Shown here one piece after another: positions 1-9,277 of a DNA stretch of 64,000 bases; the stretch's first letter is position 1; the number at the start of each line of letters is the position of its first letter. The position numbers and the translations under genes are program-made. This DNA is from [Eubacterium] cellulosolvens LD2006 (GTDB lineage: Bacteria > Bacillota > Clostridia > Lachnospirales > Lachnospiraceae). Under the pieces are notes generated by a model that did not search any database, was not told where the DNA came from, and saw nothing but the letters and a program-made list of their open reading frames with translations. The DNA is taken from NCBI RefSeq assembly GCF_000621585.1, contig NZ_JHXY01000005.1:62001-126000 (forward strand), read 5' to 3'.

Positions 1-111
1 AGAGGTCATCATCGCGATCCGCGGATCTTTGACGTCGTTTCTGATAATGCTGCTGAGTTCTTCTTTGACTGCCTCGTTAATTCTTGTATTTTTAACGCTG
101 TTTTTTCTCAT
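1..111 (-). CDS. rbfA: Ribosome-binding factor A, N-terminal part (runs off left edge)
   Basis: Only the first 37 codons are in the window; the gene continues past base 1. The visible start reads MRKNSVKNTRINEAVKEELS followed by an IIRNDVKDPRI segment, which is the typical RbfA N-terminus (KH-like 30S maturation and cold-shock factor). It lies 18 nt downstream of infB on the same strand, the classic nusA-infB-rbfA order, so it is the distal gene of the translation operon visible here. Confidence 0.9.
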   Translation of the reverse strand, partial: MRKNSVKNTRINEAVKEELSSIIRNDVKDPRIAMMTS

Positions 112-129
112 AGCTTACCTCGTACAGGA

Positions 130-3126
130 TCAGCGCGGCACCTCAACCATGATGTAGGCCTCTACCTGATCGCCCTCACTGATCTCATTGAATCCTTCGA
201 ATACAAGACCGCACTCATATCCGAGTTTTACTTCCTTGACATCGTCCTTGAATCTCTTCAGGCTGGCAAGCGGTCCCTCGAAGATCTGTTTTCCGTCACG
301 GGTGATGCGAACCTTGCATCCTCTCTGGATAGATCCGTCAAGCACCATACTTCCGGCGATTGTTCCGATACCGGACGCCTTGAAGAGCTGACGCACCTCC
401 GCATGTCCTGTGACTTTCTCCTCGTAGATCGGCTCGAGCATACCCTTCATCGCGTTCTCGATGTCCTCGATCGCCTGGTAAATGACTCTGTAGAGACGGA
501 TGTCGATCTTCTCCTCGTCGGCCAGGGACTTCGCCGTCTGATCCGGACGAACGTTGAAACCGATGACGATCGCGTTCGATGCTGCCGCAAGTGTAACATC
601 GGACTCATTGATGGCACCTACGCCGCTGTGGATGATCCGGATGATAACTTCTTCGTTGGAGAGCTTAAGCAGGGACTGCTTCAGAGCCTCTACGGAACCC
701 TGTACGTCGGCCTTTACGACGAGCTCGAGCTCTTTGACAGAACCATCCTGAATCTGACCGAACAGAGCGTCCAGAGACATTCTGGACTTGGTCTCCTCGA
801 GGAGCTGATTCTTGTGCTCTGTGACATAGGTAGCCGCAAAGTTCTTTGCCTCTTTATCTGTCTCCATAGCCACAAGGATCTCTCCGGCATCCGGCACTCC
901 GTCCAGACCCTGAATCTCGATCGGTGTGGAAGGACCTGCCTCTTTGACTCTTCTTCCGGTCTCGTCTGTCATCGCGCGGACTTTACCGGAGGTCGGACCG
1001 CAGGCGATGTAATCGCCGACATGGAGCGTTCCCTTCTGAACGAGAAGGTTCGCAACCGGTCCCTTACCCTTATCCAGCTTTGCCTCGAGGACAAGTCCGC
1101 GGGCAAGTCTGTCCGGGTTTGCCTTCAGCTCGAGGATCTCTGCAGTAAGAAGGATGGTCTCCAGAAGGTCGTCGATACCTGTCTGTGCCTTTGCGGAGAC
1201 AGGAACCATCTCTGTGCTGCCGCCCCAGTCGGAAGCGATCAGGCCGTACTCTGTGAGCTCCTGTTTTACCCTGTCGATGTTCGCGCCCGGCTTGTCCACC
1301 TTGTTGATGGCAACGATGATCTCAACGCCTGCGGCTTTCGCATGGTTGATCGCCTCGATCGTCTGCGGCATAACGCCGTCGTCCGCTGCCACGACAAGAA
1401 CAGCGATATCTGTGGAATTCGCACCACGCATACGCATGGCCGTGAACGCCTCGTGTCCCGGTGTATCGAGGAATGTGATTCTCTTTCCGTCGACTTTTAC
1501 TCCGTAAGCACCGATGTTCTGTGTGATACCGCCGGCCTCTTTTGCCGTTACGTGCGCGTTACGGATCGCGTCCAGAAGGGATGTCTTACCATGGTCTACA
1601 TGACCCATGACGCAGACAACCGGCGGACGGGATACCATTGTGCTCTCGTCCTCTTCCTCCTCTTTGAGCATCTCGGCGATGACGTCGATCTTCTCCTCGT
1701 GATCGCAGAGGATCTCGTAAGTGATGGCGATCTCTTCTGCCTTCTCGTAGTCCACTTCCTGGTTTACGGTGAACATCTCGCCCTTCATGAAGAGATCCTT
1801 TACGATGACAGACGGCTGCATCTTCATCTTCTCGGCGAGCTCTTTGATGGTGAGTTTATCCGGGATCTTGATCTCGGTTACTTTCTCTTCCTTCTTCTCT
1901 TCCTTCTTGTGAACCGGTTTCTGAAGAGCCTTCGGAACAAGTCTTCTGTTATTTCTGTTCGGACCGTGTCCGTTGTTGCGTCCGTCCTGGAATTTGTTGG
2001 ACTTGAGATCCTGTTTACTTCTCTCTTTGTCCTTGTTGAAGGAAGATCCGTCTCTGGATGTCTTCTTCAGACCCATATCCATTCCGCCGCCGGCAGAGGA
2101 GCGATGATCGCTGTGCTGTCCGTGGCTTCTGTTTGCGAAGCGGTTTGTTCCTTCGTCCTCGTCCTTTCCGCCGTTAAACGCACCCGGACGGTTTCCGGCA
2201 AAGCCGTTTCTGTTGCCGAAGCCCGGACGTCCGCCGCCCTGACCCGGTCTGCCGTTTCTGTCACCGAACGGTCTCGCGCCGCCCTGGCCCGGTCTGCCGT
2301 TTCTGTCACCGAACGGTCTCGCGCCGCCCTGGCCGCCTCTTGCGCCGCCGCGGTCACCGCCGAATTTGCCCTGGCCGCTGCGGTCTGTTCCTGCTGTTCT
2401 CTGTGCAGAGCCGCCGTTCGGTCTGCTCTGCGCGACTCTTACCTGTCCGTTTCTGTTTTCCTGACCGGTTCTGGTGCTCTCACCGGCAGATTTTGATGTA
2501 TCGATTGTTGTTGCCTCTACTTTCTTTGTTTCTTCTTTCTGTTTTACCTCAGCGGCTGCTGCCTTCGGCTCTGTCTGAGCCGGTGCCGGCGATGCAGTCT
2601 CCTGAGCGGCGTTGTTCGCCGTCTGCGCCGGTTTCGTCTCCGGCTTCTCCGGTTCTGCCACATGTACGACCGGATGCGGACGCGGAACCTTGACAAGCGG
2701 TGTTCCCGCGGTCGCTGCGTGACCGCCGACCGGGCGTCCTCCTCTGCTGTTCTCGGTCACCGTACCGCGGCGCGCGCGATCCGCTGCCGCAGGACGTGCA
2801 GCCTTATCTTTATCTTTCTTCGCCTCTTTGCTCTTTCCTGTCGCCTGACGGAACGTCTTTCCCTCTTTGCTGGATGCGTTCTGCGGATGGAAAACGGCGA
2901 TCAGTCTTTTCTTCTTCTTCGGCGCCTCTTCTGTCTTCTCAGCGTCCGCCTTTGCCTGTGCCGGCTTCGCGCCGCCAATGGCCGCTCTCATCGCAGCGAT
3001 CTGGTCTTCCTCCAGTCCGCTGGCAGCCGTCTTTCCGGTAATGCCTTTTTTTCCGAGTTCTTCGAGAACCCTCTTTGCGTCTACACTCAATTCTTTTGCG
3101 AGTTCATGTACTCTCATCTTTGCCAA
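130..3126 (-). CDS. infB: Translation initiation factor IF-2
   Basis: IF-2 is the GTPase that places fMet-tRNA on the 30S subunit and promotes subunit joining. The protein starts with the IF2 N-terminal module ([10 protein letters not shown]), has a very long low-complexity linker rich in Lys/Ala/Pro and then Gly/Arg/Asn, a second IF2_N module (about residues 425-475), and the GTPase domain with the G1 motif GHVDHGKT near residue 510, followed by domains II-IV. At about 998 residues it is longer than the usual 700-900 because of the linker. I chose the TTG start at 3126 (reading MAKMRVHEL), preceded by an AGGAAAGG sequence 13 nt upstream; an in-frame ATG at 3168 overlaps the end of the upstream gene and has no ribosome site, and an ATG at 3117 is also possible. 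Confidence 0.95.
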   Translation of the reverse strand: MAKMRVHELAKELSVDAKRVLEELGKKGITGKTAASGLEEDQIAAMRAAIGGAKPAQAKADAEKTEEAPKKKKRLIAVFHPQNASSKEGKTFRQATGKSKEAKKDKDKAARPAAADRARRGTVTENSRGGRPVGGHAATAGTPLVKVPRPHPVVHVAEPEKPETKPAQTANNAAQETASPAPAQTEPKAAAAEVKQKEETKKVEATTIDTSKSAGESTRTGQENRNGQVRVAQSRPNGGSAQRTAGTDRSGQGKFGGDRGGARGGQGGARPFGDRNGRPGQGGARPFGDRNGRPGQGGGRPGFGNRNGFAGNRPGAFNGGKDEDEGTNRFANRSHGQHSDHRSSAGGGMDMGLKKTSRDGSSFNKDKERSKQDLKSNKFQDGRNNGHGPNRNNRRLVPKALQKPVHKKEEKKEEKVTEIKIPDKLTIKELAEKMKMQPSVIVKDLFMKGEMFTVNQEVDYEKAEEIAITYEILCDHEEKIDVIAEMLKEEEEDESTMVSRPPVVCVMGHVDHGKTSLLDAIRNAHVTAKEAGGITQNIGAYGVKVDGKRITFLDTPGHEAFTAMRMRGANSTDIAVLVVAADDGVMPQTIEAINHAKAAGVEIIVAINKVDKPGANIDRVKQELTEYGLIASDWGGSTEMVPVSAKAQTGIDDLLETILLTAEILELKANPDRLARGLVLEAKLDKGKGPVANLLVQKGTLHVGDYIACGPTSGKVRAMTDETGRRVKEAGPSTPIEIQGLDGVPDAGEILVAMETDKEAKNFAATYVTEHKNQLLEETKSRMSLDALFGQIQDGSVKELELVVKADVQGSVEALKQSLLKLSNEEVIIRIIHSGVGAINESDVTLAAASNAIVIGFNVRPDQTAKSLADEEKIDIRLYRVIYQAIEDIENAMKGMLEPIYEEKVTGHAEVRQLFKASGIGTIAGSMVLDGSIQRGCKVRITRDGKQIFEGPLASLKRFKDDVKEVKLGYECGLVFEGFNEISEGDQVEAYIMVEVPR
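2243..2333 (-). repeat. 45-bp tandem repeat inside infB linker
   Basis: Two consecutive copies of a 45-bp unit encode [15 protein letters not shown] twice, and a third, degenerate Gly/Arg-rich stretch follows. The units are nearly identical at DNA level, so this is a recent in-frame duplication in the disordered linker of IF-2 and a likely length-variable spot. Confidence 0.85.
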
Positions 3127-3160
3127 ATTATAACACCGACCTTTCCTGCTACCCGGTTGC

Positions 3161-3466
3161 TCAGTCATCTAATTGCTGTATGATATTGTCCGCCAGACCC
3201 CGGTCTGTCACGACAATCACGGAGCGCTCGCCCTTTCCGATCATTCTTCCGAGCTCCGCCTTCGGGGCGAATCTCCGGACCGGAACACCGCGATACTCTG
3301 CCATGTTGTTAAACTTCTTTACTGTATTGTCTGAGGCGTCCTCAGAGAGAATCAGCAGACAGGCGTTTCCGGATTTCACGGCGCTTTCCGCCGCCACCTC
3401 TCCGCCTGCTATTTTTCCGGCCTTCATGGATATGCCGATCATGAACGCTGCCTTCTTACTGTTCAA
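3161..3466 (-). CDS. ylxQ: L7Ae-family ribosomal/K-turn RNA-binding protein (YlxQ)
   Basis: A 101-residue protein of the L7Ae/L30e/S12e/Gadd45 fold family. It starts [20 protein letters not shown], with a conserved Gly-rich RNA-binding loop (AGKIAGGE) and a central segment of [11 protein letters not shown] type. In Firmicutes this gene (ylxQ, also rplGA) sits between ylxR and infB, exactly as here. Its start is a TTG overlapping the ylxR end by 11 nt, with GGAG 10 nt upstream. Members bind kink-turn RNA; the physiological target in this position is not firmly established. Confidence 0.88.
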   Translation of the reverse strand: MNSKKAAFMIGISMKAGKIAGGEVAAESAVKSGNACLLILSEDASDNTVKKFNNMAEYRGVPVRRFAPKAELGRMIGKGERSVIVVTDRGLADNIIQQLDD

Positions 3467-3731
3467 GTCCGCTCATCTCCTTTTCCAGCCTCTCATAGAC
3501 TTCATCCGGAATCTCCATGCCCAGCGATCTCGTGAGACCGCGGTTCTTTCTCGCCTTTTCCAGGCAGGAGGCGTCTCTGCAGATGTAGGCGCCGCGCCCA
3601 TTGCTGCGGCCGCTCTCGTCCAGGACAACTTCTCCCTCCGGCGTGCGAAGAATACGGATGAGTTCTTTCTTTTCTTTCTTCTCATTGCATCCGACGCATT
3701 TGCGCATCGGAACCTTACGCACAGCTCCCAT
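3456..3731 (-). CDS. ylxR: YlxR/RnpM family protein
   Basis: A 91-residue basic protein with the family signature PMRKCVGC near the N-terminus, followed by an RGAYIC motif and a C-terminal LGMEIPDEVYE segment. YlxR (RnpM) proteins are RNA-binding and, in Bacillus, have been linked to RNase P modulation and metabolic gene expression. It lies 17 nt after nusA and overlaps ylxQ, so it is cotranscribed in the rimP-nusA-infB operon. The start ATG has a strong GGGAGG site. Confidence 0.93.
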   Translation of the reverse strand: MGAVRKVPMRKCVGCNEKKEKKELIRILRTPEGEVVLDESGRSNGRGAYICRDASCLEKARKNRGLTRSLGMEIPDEVYERLEKEMSGLEQ

Positions 3732-3748
3732 TCAAGAACCTCCCGGAG

Positions 3749-4987
3749 TTATTCCTCAGCCGAAACCGGCTCCTCTGTCTCCCCGTCCGATTCCTCGAAA
3801 GCTTCCTCTTCTGCGGAAACCTCTTCGAAGCCGTCTTCGGACTCGTCAGCGATCTCATCGGCAGCTTCCACATCCTCTGCGTCAAATGCCTCCTCACTGA
3901 TCTCGTCGTCCTCGTACTCGTCATCCTCTGCGTACTCGTCGAAGAGTCCCTCCTCTTTTGCCTGGGATTCACTCTTGATGTCAATCTTGTACTGTGTCAG
4001 ATGAGCGGCAAGACGGGCGTTCTGTCCCTCTTTACCGATGGCAAGCGACAGCTGGTAATCCGGAACGATGACAAGCGCCGTCTTCTCATCCGGATCTGCA
4101 AGTACGGAGATAACCTTTGCCGGAGAGAGCGCGTGCTCGATCAGAACCGCTTCGTTCTCATCCCACTCGATGACATCGATCTTCTCTCCGTCAAGCTCGT
4201 CGACGATCGCGTTGACACGGGAACCGTTGACTCCGACGCAGGCGCCGACAGCATCGACGTCCGGATCGTTGCTCCATACGGCGATCTTTGTACGGGATCC
4301 CGCTTCTCTCGCGATGGATTTGATCTCGATGATACCCTCGCGGATCTCGGCAACCTCCTCCTCAAAGAGTCTCTTCACAAGCTCCGGATGTGTGCGGGAC
4401 ACAAGAATCTTCGGTCCCTTCGGTGTATCGCGAACCTCGAGAACGTAGATCTTCACACGCTCTGTCGGATGGAATTTTTCTCCCTTGACCATCTCTTTGG
4501 CTGTGAGGAGAGCGTCCACTTTTCCAAGGTTTACATTGACGTTCTGTCCGACGTATCTCTGAACCGTACCGGTCATGACCTCATGCTCTTTTTCTCTGTA
4601 CTCGTTGAACAGAGCTCTTCTCTCTTCCTCGCGGATCTTCTGCAGAATGACGTTCTTCGCGTTTGTTGTTGCAATTCTGCCGAAGTTCTTGGACTGAATC
4701 TCCACGCGGACGGTATCGCCGATCTGCGCGGTGGAATCGTACTTGAACGCGTCGATCTGCGCGATCTCCGCACCCGGATCCTCTACAGTTTCTACAACGG
4801 TCTTCTCCGCGTAGATGTGGAAATCGCAGGTGTCCGGATCGATGGATACGATAACATTGTCCGAACGATCATACTGATTTTTGTATGCCTGAAGAAGAGA
4901 CTGCTGAATGGCCTCAAGCAGGGTCTCCTTGCTGATATTTTTCTCTTTCTCCAGTATGTTCAGTGCATCAAGTAACTCGCTGTTCAT
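3749..4987 (-). CDS. nusA: Transcription termination/antitermination factor NusA
   Basis: A 412-residue NusA. It has the RNAP-binding N-terminal domain (NSELLDALNILEKEK start), an S1 domain, and KH1/KH2 domains with the typical SRTHPELVKRLFEEEVAEI block and VGACVGVNGSRV and IGKEGQNARLAAHLT signatures. The last 60 or so residues are an extremely acidic Glu/Asp tail with no known domain, rather than the AR repeats of proteobacterial NusA. A GGAGGATAAAGAAGAA site precedes the ATG. It sits between rimP and ylxR. Confidence 0.96.
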   Translation of the reverse strand: MNSELLDALNILEKEKNISKETLLEAIQQSLLQAYKNQYDRSDNVIVSIDPDTCDFHIYAEKTVVETVEDPGAEIAQIDAFKYDSTAQIGDTVRVEIQSKNFGRIATTNAKNVILQKIREEERRALFNEYREKEHEVMTGTVQRYVGQNVNVNLGKVDALLTAKEMVKGEKFHPTERVKIYVLEVRDTPKGPKILVSRTHPELVKRLFEEEVAEIREGIIEIKSIAREAGSRTKIAVWSNDPDVDAVGACVGVNGSRVNAIVDELDGEKIDVIEWDENEAVLIEHALSPAKVISVLADPDEKTALVIVPDYQLSLAIGKEGQNARLAAHLTQYKIDIKSESQAKEEGLFDEYAEDDEYEDDEISEEAFDAEDVEAADEIADESEDGFEEVSAEEEAFEESDGETEEPVSAEE

Positions 4988-5015
4988 TTCTTCTTTATCC
5001 TCCCGGTCTAAGCCA

Positions 5016-5489
5016 TTAAAAATCGAATGCCATGCGGATCAGTGCAATATCCGGCTTCTGAAAAATCAATTCCTGCCCGTCTTCCTCGGACACGATGGTT
5101 ACGCTCTGATCATCATATGCCTGAAGCACCCCGGTAAATTCCTTTTCGTGGTTGATGATCTTGTAGGTGCGTATTTCCACCCGCTGTCCCATGGCACGCA
5201 CATAGTCGCGCTCTTTCTTCAGCGGCCTGCCGAGTCCCGGCGAACTGACTTCCAGGATGTAAGCCTCTTCGATCAGATCCAGCGCGTCCAGTTTCTCTTC
5301 AAACGCGCGGCTGATGATCTCACAGTCATCCACCGTGATGCCGCCCTCTTTGTCGGCGTAGGCCCGAAGATACCAGGTTCCGGCTTCCTTCACATACTCG
5401 AGATCGACGAACTCATAGTTCAGCTCCTCAAGCAGTGGAAGCAGAAGATCTTCCGCTTTCTTCTCAATTGCTTCTGTTCTTGCGCTCAA
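5016..5489 (-). CDS. rimP: Ribosome maturation factor RimP
   Basis: A 157-residue RimP, needed for 30S maturation. Visible landmarks are the helix containing LLLPLLEELNYEFVDLEYV, the VDDCEIISRAFEEKLDALD segment and the conserved SSPGLGRPLKKERDY motif. I chose the TTG start at 5489 because an AAAAAGGAG site lies 8 nt upstream and the homologous N-terminus begins there; the longer open frame to 5549 has no such support. It is the first gene of the nusA-infB operon. Confidence 0.92.
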   Translation of the reverse strand: MSARTEAIEKKAEDLLLPLLEELNYEFVDLEYVKEAGTWYLRAYADKEGGITVDDCEIISRAFEEKLDALDLIEEAYILEVSSPGLGRPLKKERDYVRAMGQRVEIRTYKIINHEKEFTGVLQAYDDQSVTIVSEEDGQELIFQKPDIALIRMAFDF

Positions 5490-5585
5490 GTCAACAACTC
5501 CTTTTTCTGGATTGATACCGGGAGTGATCCCAGTCTTTTGTCTGTGCAACAGGTTCCGCGAAACAGTTTCCTCTTACACAAAGAA

Positions 5586-5607
5586 GAGTGGACCTCTCGG
5601 TCCACTC
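5586..5607 (-). other. Hairpin in the rimP leader
   Basis: A perfect 9-bp stem (GAGTGGACC with GGTCCACTC, 4-nt loop) followed on the minus strand by TTCTTTGTG. It begins about 20 nt downstream of the predicted rimP promoter, so it lies in the 5' leader. It may be a leaky terminator or a 5'-stabilising hairpin. Confidence 0.7.
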
Positions 5608-5634
5608 CTACTCTATCATCTATTAACATCTTAA

Positions 5635-5663
5635 ACTATAACACGCAAAGTCGTGAAATGCAA
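5635..5663 (-). promoter_or_regulatory. Predicted sigma-A promoter of the rimP-nusA-infB operon
   Basis: -35 TTGCAT and -10 TATAGT separated by 17 bp, placed just beyond the stop codon of the mscS-type gene and about 145 nt upstream of rimP. Confidence 0.7.
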
Positions 5664-5667
5664 GCAT

Positions 5668-6504
5668 TTATGCGGTCTCCGTTTTTTCCGCCATGTGGAG
5701 CACCACCTGTCTGTACGGAATCTCGATTCCTTCCTTCGCGAATCCGCTGTGGATGCTCTCGTTGAGTGCCCACTTCACCGGAAGGTACTCGGAGGCGTTC
5801 ACAAAACACCAGATCCCGAGGATCACGGCACTCTCGCCGAGCTCCGCGACAAACACTTTCCGCCCGCCCTTCTCGATTCTGGAATCCGCATCGAGAATCC
5901 GTTCGATCACCGCTCTCACCGCCTCCACGTCCGCGGAATAAGAGATGCCGACTCTGATCTCGATCTTGCGTCTTCCGAGCGCCGTCACATTCGTCACACG
6001 GTTGTTGGTCAGCGTTGAGTTCGGTATCATCACGATCTCATGATACACCGTCTCCAGCGTCGTGTAGTACATCTCGATTTTCCGTACGGTTCCCTCCGCG
6101 CTGACTGCGGGAACCTGGATGTAATCACCCGACCGGAACGGACGGACAACCAGAAGGAGAAGTCCTCCCGCGAAGTTCGCGAGGGTTCCCTGCATGGCCA
6201 GTGAAATGCCGACGCCCGCCGACGCGAGAAGCGCGGCGATCGAGGTTGCCTCCACGATGCGCAGCTGGATGATGATCTCCACCAGCGTCAGCGACAGAAT
6301 ACCGTAGCGGATCAGCGAGCAGACAAAACTACGGATCGACGCGTCCACATTGTGTTTTGCCATCCTTCGCTCCAGAAAGGAACAGAACTTTCGAAGAATT
6401 TTCCCGACGATCCAGAAGATCAGGATGGCCCCCGCCGCCCGGATCAGAAAATCAAAAGCCTCTCCTCCAAATTTTAACGCCCATGTCTCCAGTTTCTGAA
6501 GCAT
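5668..6504 (-). CDS. MscS-family mechanosensitive channel
   Basis: A 278-residue small-conductance mechanosensitive channel homolog. It has three N-terminal transmembrane segments (about residues 15-35, 60-80 and 85-110), a TM3 pore helix rich in Ala/Gly (SIAALLASAGVGISLAMQGT), then the cytoplasmic beta domain with FRSGDYIQV and NSTLTNNRVTN motifs. It opens under membrane tension to release solutes. Length matches the short MscS type. GTAAGGAGG precedes the ATG. It follows the GlgB-like gene by 44 nt and is probably cotranscribed with it. Confidence 0.93.
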   Translation of the reverse strand: MLQKLETWALKFGGEAFDFLIRAAGAILIFWIVGKILRKFCSFLERRMAKHNVDASIRSFVCSLIRYGILSLTLVEIIIQLRIVEATSIAALLASAGVGISLAMQGTLANFAGGLLLLVVRPFRSGDYIQVPAVSAEGTVRKIEMYYTTLETVYHEIVMIPNSTLTNNRVTNVTALGRRKIEIRVGISYSADVEAVRAVIERILDADSRIEKGGRKVFVAELGESAVILGIWCFVNASEYLPVKWALNESIHSGFAKEGIEIPYRQVVLHMAEKTETA

Positions 6505-6548
6505 TTCTTTCCTCCTTACTCAAACACATCGCAGACTTTTTCCGACGA

Positions 6549-9035
6549 TCATGTCGCAGGTTTATTCCTGCCGCTCTTCGTCACTTTGCCGGCCGCTTTT
6601 TTTGCCGCGTCGGCCACATTCTTCACTGCGGTTGTGTTCTTTCCGGATGTGCTTTTCTTGACTTTCTCAGCGACTGTCTTCTTGACCGACGCCGCCTTTT
6701 TCTCTGTCTCGGCCTTTACCGCCTTCTTTACAGCCTCGACTTTCTTTCCTGTCTCTTCCCTGACTTTCTTCACCGCGTCTGCCTTCGACGTTTTCTTTTT
6801 CTCAGCCGGTTTCACAGCTGTGGAAGTTGTGGAAGCTTTGCTGATAATCGCGCTCTTGCGAAGAGCGGCTCTTCTTTTCGCAGGGGTCAGTTCCACTCTC
6901 TCGATCGGCTCCGTAAATTTGTAGATGGAGACCGAAAGCGGAGCGATTCTGACTTTGATGGAATCCTGTCTCTCGTCCTGCTCCACCGCGCGGCTGAGTT
7001 TGACTCTCGGATTCACCGCGCCGGTGCCGCCGTATTCCACAGCGTCGCTGTTGAAAATCTCTTTGTACTTTCCGGGATACGGAACTCCGACCAGGAAATT
7101 ATCGTACTCCAGATTCGAGAAATTCGCAACCACAAGAAGCGTATCGCCCAGTTTGCTTCCTTTTCTCAGGAATACCAGAAGGTTTCTCTTCCAGTCGAGG
7201 TTGCTGATCCACTCAAAACCGTCTCCCGTATTGTCGAGCTCATAGAGCGCGCTCTCGGATTTGTAGAGCGAGAGCAGGTCCTTGACGTATGTCGTCATCT
7301 CGCCCTCATCCTGTCCCCAGGTGAGCATTTTCTTTCCCGGGTGAGCGAGAAGGTACGCGTAGGTCAGACGGAGATTTGCCTCTTTCAGAGCGCTCTTTCC
7401 GCCCGGCATCTGTTTCAGGAAGCTGCGCGATCCGTTCTCCGTGAGAGAGTGCGAGAGCGCCAGCATAAATTTCTCGCTGTAGTTGTAGACCATGCTGAAG
7501 GTCAGCTCCTCCTGATGGGAGCCACGGAACAGCGGATCCAGCTGAATGTAGCGCATATAATCGTCAATGCAGCCGTTGTTCCACTTGAGGTCAAAGCCGA
7601 GTCCCTCTCTGTCCGCATCTCCGGTCACCATCGGGAAGCCCGTCTGCTCCTCCGCGATCATCATTGCGCCCGGAACCTTCTCGTGAATCTCCCGGTTCAA
7701 CGCGCGGAAGAAATCGATCGCCTCGAGGTTTTCACTCGATCCGTACATATTCGCGATCCACTCCCCGTCTCTTCTTCCGTAGTTCATATACAGGATGGAA
7801 GCCAGATCGCCAACCTTCAGTCCGTCCGCGTGGAACAGGGAGAGCCAGCACATCGCGCTTGCTTTCAGGAAGGAGACAACTTCGTTTCTGCCGTAGTTGA
7901 AAATCAGCTGATCCGTCTTCGGGTGTACGCCCTTCTTCGGATCCAGATGCTCATAGAGGCATGTTCCGTCAAAAGAGGACAGGCCGTCGTTTCCTCTGGC
8001 GAAGCTTCCCGGATTCCAGTCGAGAATCACGCCGAGTCCTGCTCTGTGCAGAGTGTCCACGAGATACATAAAGTCTTTCGCGGTGCCGTATCTGCTTGTC
8101 GGCGCAAAAAAGCCGCTGGTCCCGAAGCCGTTGGAATCATCGTCCGGATATTCCATCACCGGAAGAAGTTCCACATCTGTGTAACCGAGAGAAGATGCGT
8201 GAGATGCAAGCTTCGGCGCAATCTCGCGGTACGTCTCCTCTTCTCCCTTCCAGTCGGCGAGATTTACTTCATAGATCGCAACCGGCGCACCGGAAATCTT
8301 TCTGTTCTCTCTCTCCTTCATCCACTTTTCGTCGCCCCACTTGTAATCGAGCGAGGTGACAACGGAGGCCGCCTCCGGCATCTGCTGGGACTCGTTCGCG
8401 TAGGGATCAGCCTTCAGGTAGACCATTCCCGCCCTGGATTTGATCTCATATTTATAGAAGCAGCCGGCCTCGACGCCCGGGATGAAGAGCTCGTAAATAC
8501 CGCTGTCCAGCCGGTTCATCGGAAATCTCCGTCCGTCCCAGTCGTTGAAGTCGCCGACCACGGATACCCGCACCGCGTCCGGAGCCCAGAGTGCAAAATA
8601 CGCGCCTTTGCATCCGTTGATCTCCATCAGATGAGAGCCCATCTTCTCGTACGCGTTTTTCCAGAGTCCCGATGTAAACTTTTTCTCTTCCTTCTCCGTG
8701 ATCTGGCAGGGATAGGCGTACGGATCCTTTTCTTCCTTCGCCTTTGCGCCGCTTCCCACGATGTATGTATAGTCGGGCACTTTTCGTCCGCTGAGAAGAA
8801 CAGCGAAAAATCCCGCTTCATCCTCTTGTACCATCGGAAGTACCGTTCCATCTCCCAGGCGGACGCTCACTGTGTCCTCACCCGGATAAAATGCCTGAAC
8901 CAGAACGCCGCCATCCACGATCTGCGGACCGAGAATTTTTCTCGGCGTGCTTTCCTCAGCATAAACAACCGCTTCGATCTCCGCCCAGTCCATCAGGTCG
9001 TAGATCATACTTTCCATAGTTTCTGTCGTGCCCAC
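6549..9035 (-). CDS. GlgB-like glycogen branching enzyme homolog, predicted inactive, with Lys/Ala-rich tail
   Basis: An 828-residue protein with the GH13 branching-enzyme layout: N-terminal region, CBM48-like domain (about 140-230, with VVGDFNDWDGRRFPMNRL), a TIM barrel (about 250-600) and an all-beta C-domain. The alignable blocks GYTDVELLPVMEYP, TSRYGTAKDFMYLVDTLH and IFNYGRNEV are clearly GlgB. The catalytic set is broken: the nucleophile in the DGLRVDAVAS block is Gly409 (DGLKVGDLAS), the transition-state Asp of LSHDE is Ser530 (LSHSL), and the His of DWVPxHF is Ser344. The general-acid Glu (462/463, IAEEQTGFP) remains. Residues 719-828 form a Lys/Ala/Thr-rich tail like histone H1. GTG start with GGAGGG upstream. 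It could be a glucan-binding pseudoenzyme; function unknown. Confidence 0.85.
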   Translation of the reverse strand: MGTTETMESMIYDLMDWAEIEAVVYAEESTPRKILGPQIVDGGVLVQAFYPGEDTVSVRLGDGTVLPMVQEDEAGFFAVLLSGRKVPDYTYIVGSGAKAKEEKDPYAYPCQITEKEEKKFTSGLWKNAYEKMGSHLMEINGCKGAYFALWAPDAVRVSVVGDFNDWDGRRFPMNRLDSGIYELFIPGVEAGCFYKYEIKSRAGMVYLKADPYANESQQMPEAASVVTSLDYKWGDEKWMKERENRKISGAPVAIYEVNLADWKGEEETYREIAPKLASHASSLGYTDVELLPVMEYPDDDSNGFGTSGFFAPTSRYGTAKDFMYLVDTLHRAGLGVILDWNPGSFARGNDGLSSFDGTCLYEHLDPKKGVHPKTDQLIFNYGRNEVVSFLKASAMCWLSLFHADGLKVGDLASILYMNYGRRDGEWIANMYGSSENLEAIDFFRALNREIHEKVPGAMMIAEEQTGFPMVTGDADREGLGFDLKWNNGCIDDYMRYIQLDPLFRGSHQEELTFSMVYNYSEKFMLALSHSLTENGSRSFLKQMPGGKSALKEANLRLTYAYLLAHPGKKMLTWGQDEGEMTTYVKDLLSLYKSESALYELDNTGDGFEWISNLDWKRNLLVFLRKGSKLGDTLLVVANFSNLEYDNFLVGVPYPGKYKEIFNSDAVEYGGTGAVNPRVKLSRAVEQDERQDSIKVRIAPLSVSIYKFTEPIERVELTPAKRRAALRKSAIISKASTTSTAVKPAEKKKTSKADAVKKVREETGKKVEAVKKAVKAETEKKAASVKKTVAEKVKKSTSGKNTTAVKNVADAAKKAAGKVTKSGRNKPAT

Positions 9036-9090
9036 TATTTCACCCTCCTACGAAAAATAAAAATGTTACGCAGTTCTTCCGCCCGCGAAA

Positions 9091-9136
9091 CGTTTTGCGT
9101 CACATAACCCCCGAAGGAATTTCCCGTGACACAAAG
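9091..9136 (-). repeat. Dispersed palindromic element, copy C (degenerate)
   Basis: On the minus strand it begins CTTTGTGTCACGGGAAATTC and ends GACGCAAAACG, the same ends and core as copies at 31269 and 61846. The outer stem TTTGnGTCAC/GTGACnCAAA is retained; the centre has diverged. Confidence 0.65.
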
Positions 9137-9138
9137 AA

Positions 9139-9178
9139 AACCGAAACTGCGCCTTCCAAAAAAAGGACAGTCTCGGTT
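9139..9178 (-). terminator. Hairpin after ftsH / at start of the GlgB-like transcript
   Basis: On the minus strand AACCGAGACTG pairs with CAGTTTCGGTT across an interior containing a T run, followed by TTCTTTG. It lies about 100 nt downstream of ftsH, and also directly at the predicted start site of the next promoter, so it could be the ftsH terminator, a leader hairpin, or both. Confidence 0.55.
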
Positions 9179-9181
9179 CTC

Positions 9182-9210
9182 ATTATAGCATTATTCTTCC
9201 CGGATGTAAT
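9182..9210 (-). promoter_or_regulatory. Predicted promoter of the GlgB-like/mscS unit
   Basis: A consensus -10 TATAAT with ATTACA 17 bp upstream (or TTACAT at 16 bp). The gene start is about 145 nt downstream. Confidence 0.6.
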
Positions 9211-9277
9211 CTAATTCTGCGAATATTCTTTCTATTCGTTTACTTTTTGGAAGCTGCGCATCTTCCGCGGGTACGGT

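Noticed and set aside
403-2496. A 697-codon open frame on the plus strand across infB
   Set aside because: Antisense to the unmistakable IF-2 reading frame, with no domain content.
6357-9107. A 916-codon open frame on the plus strand
   Set aside because: It is the antisense shadow of the GlgB-like gene: Arg/Leu/Ser-rich with no recognisable domain or ribosome site, while the minus frame aligns with GH13 proteins.
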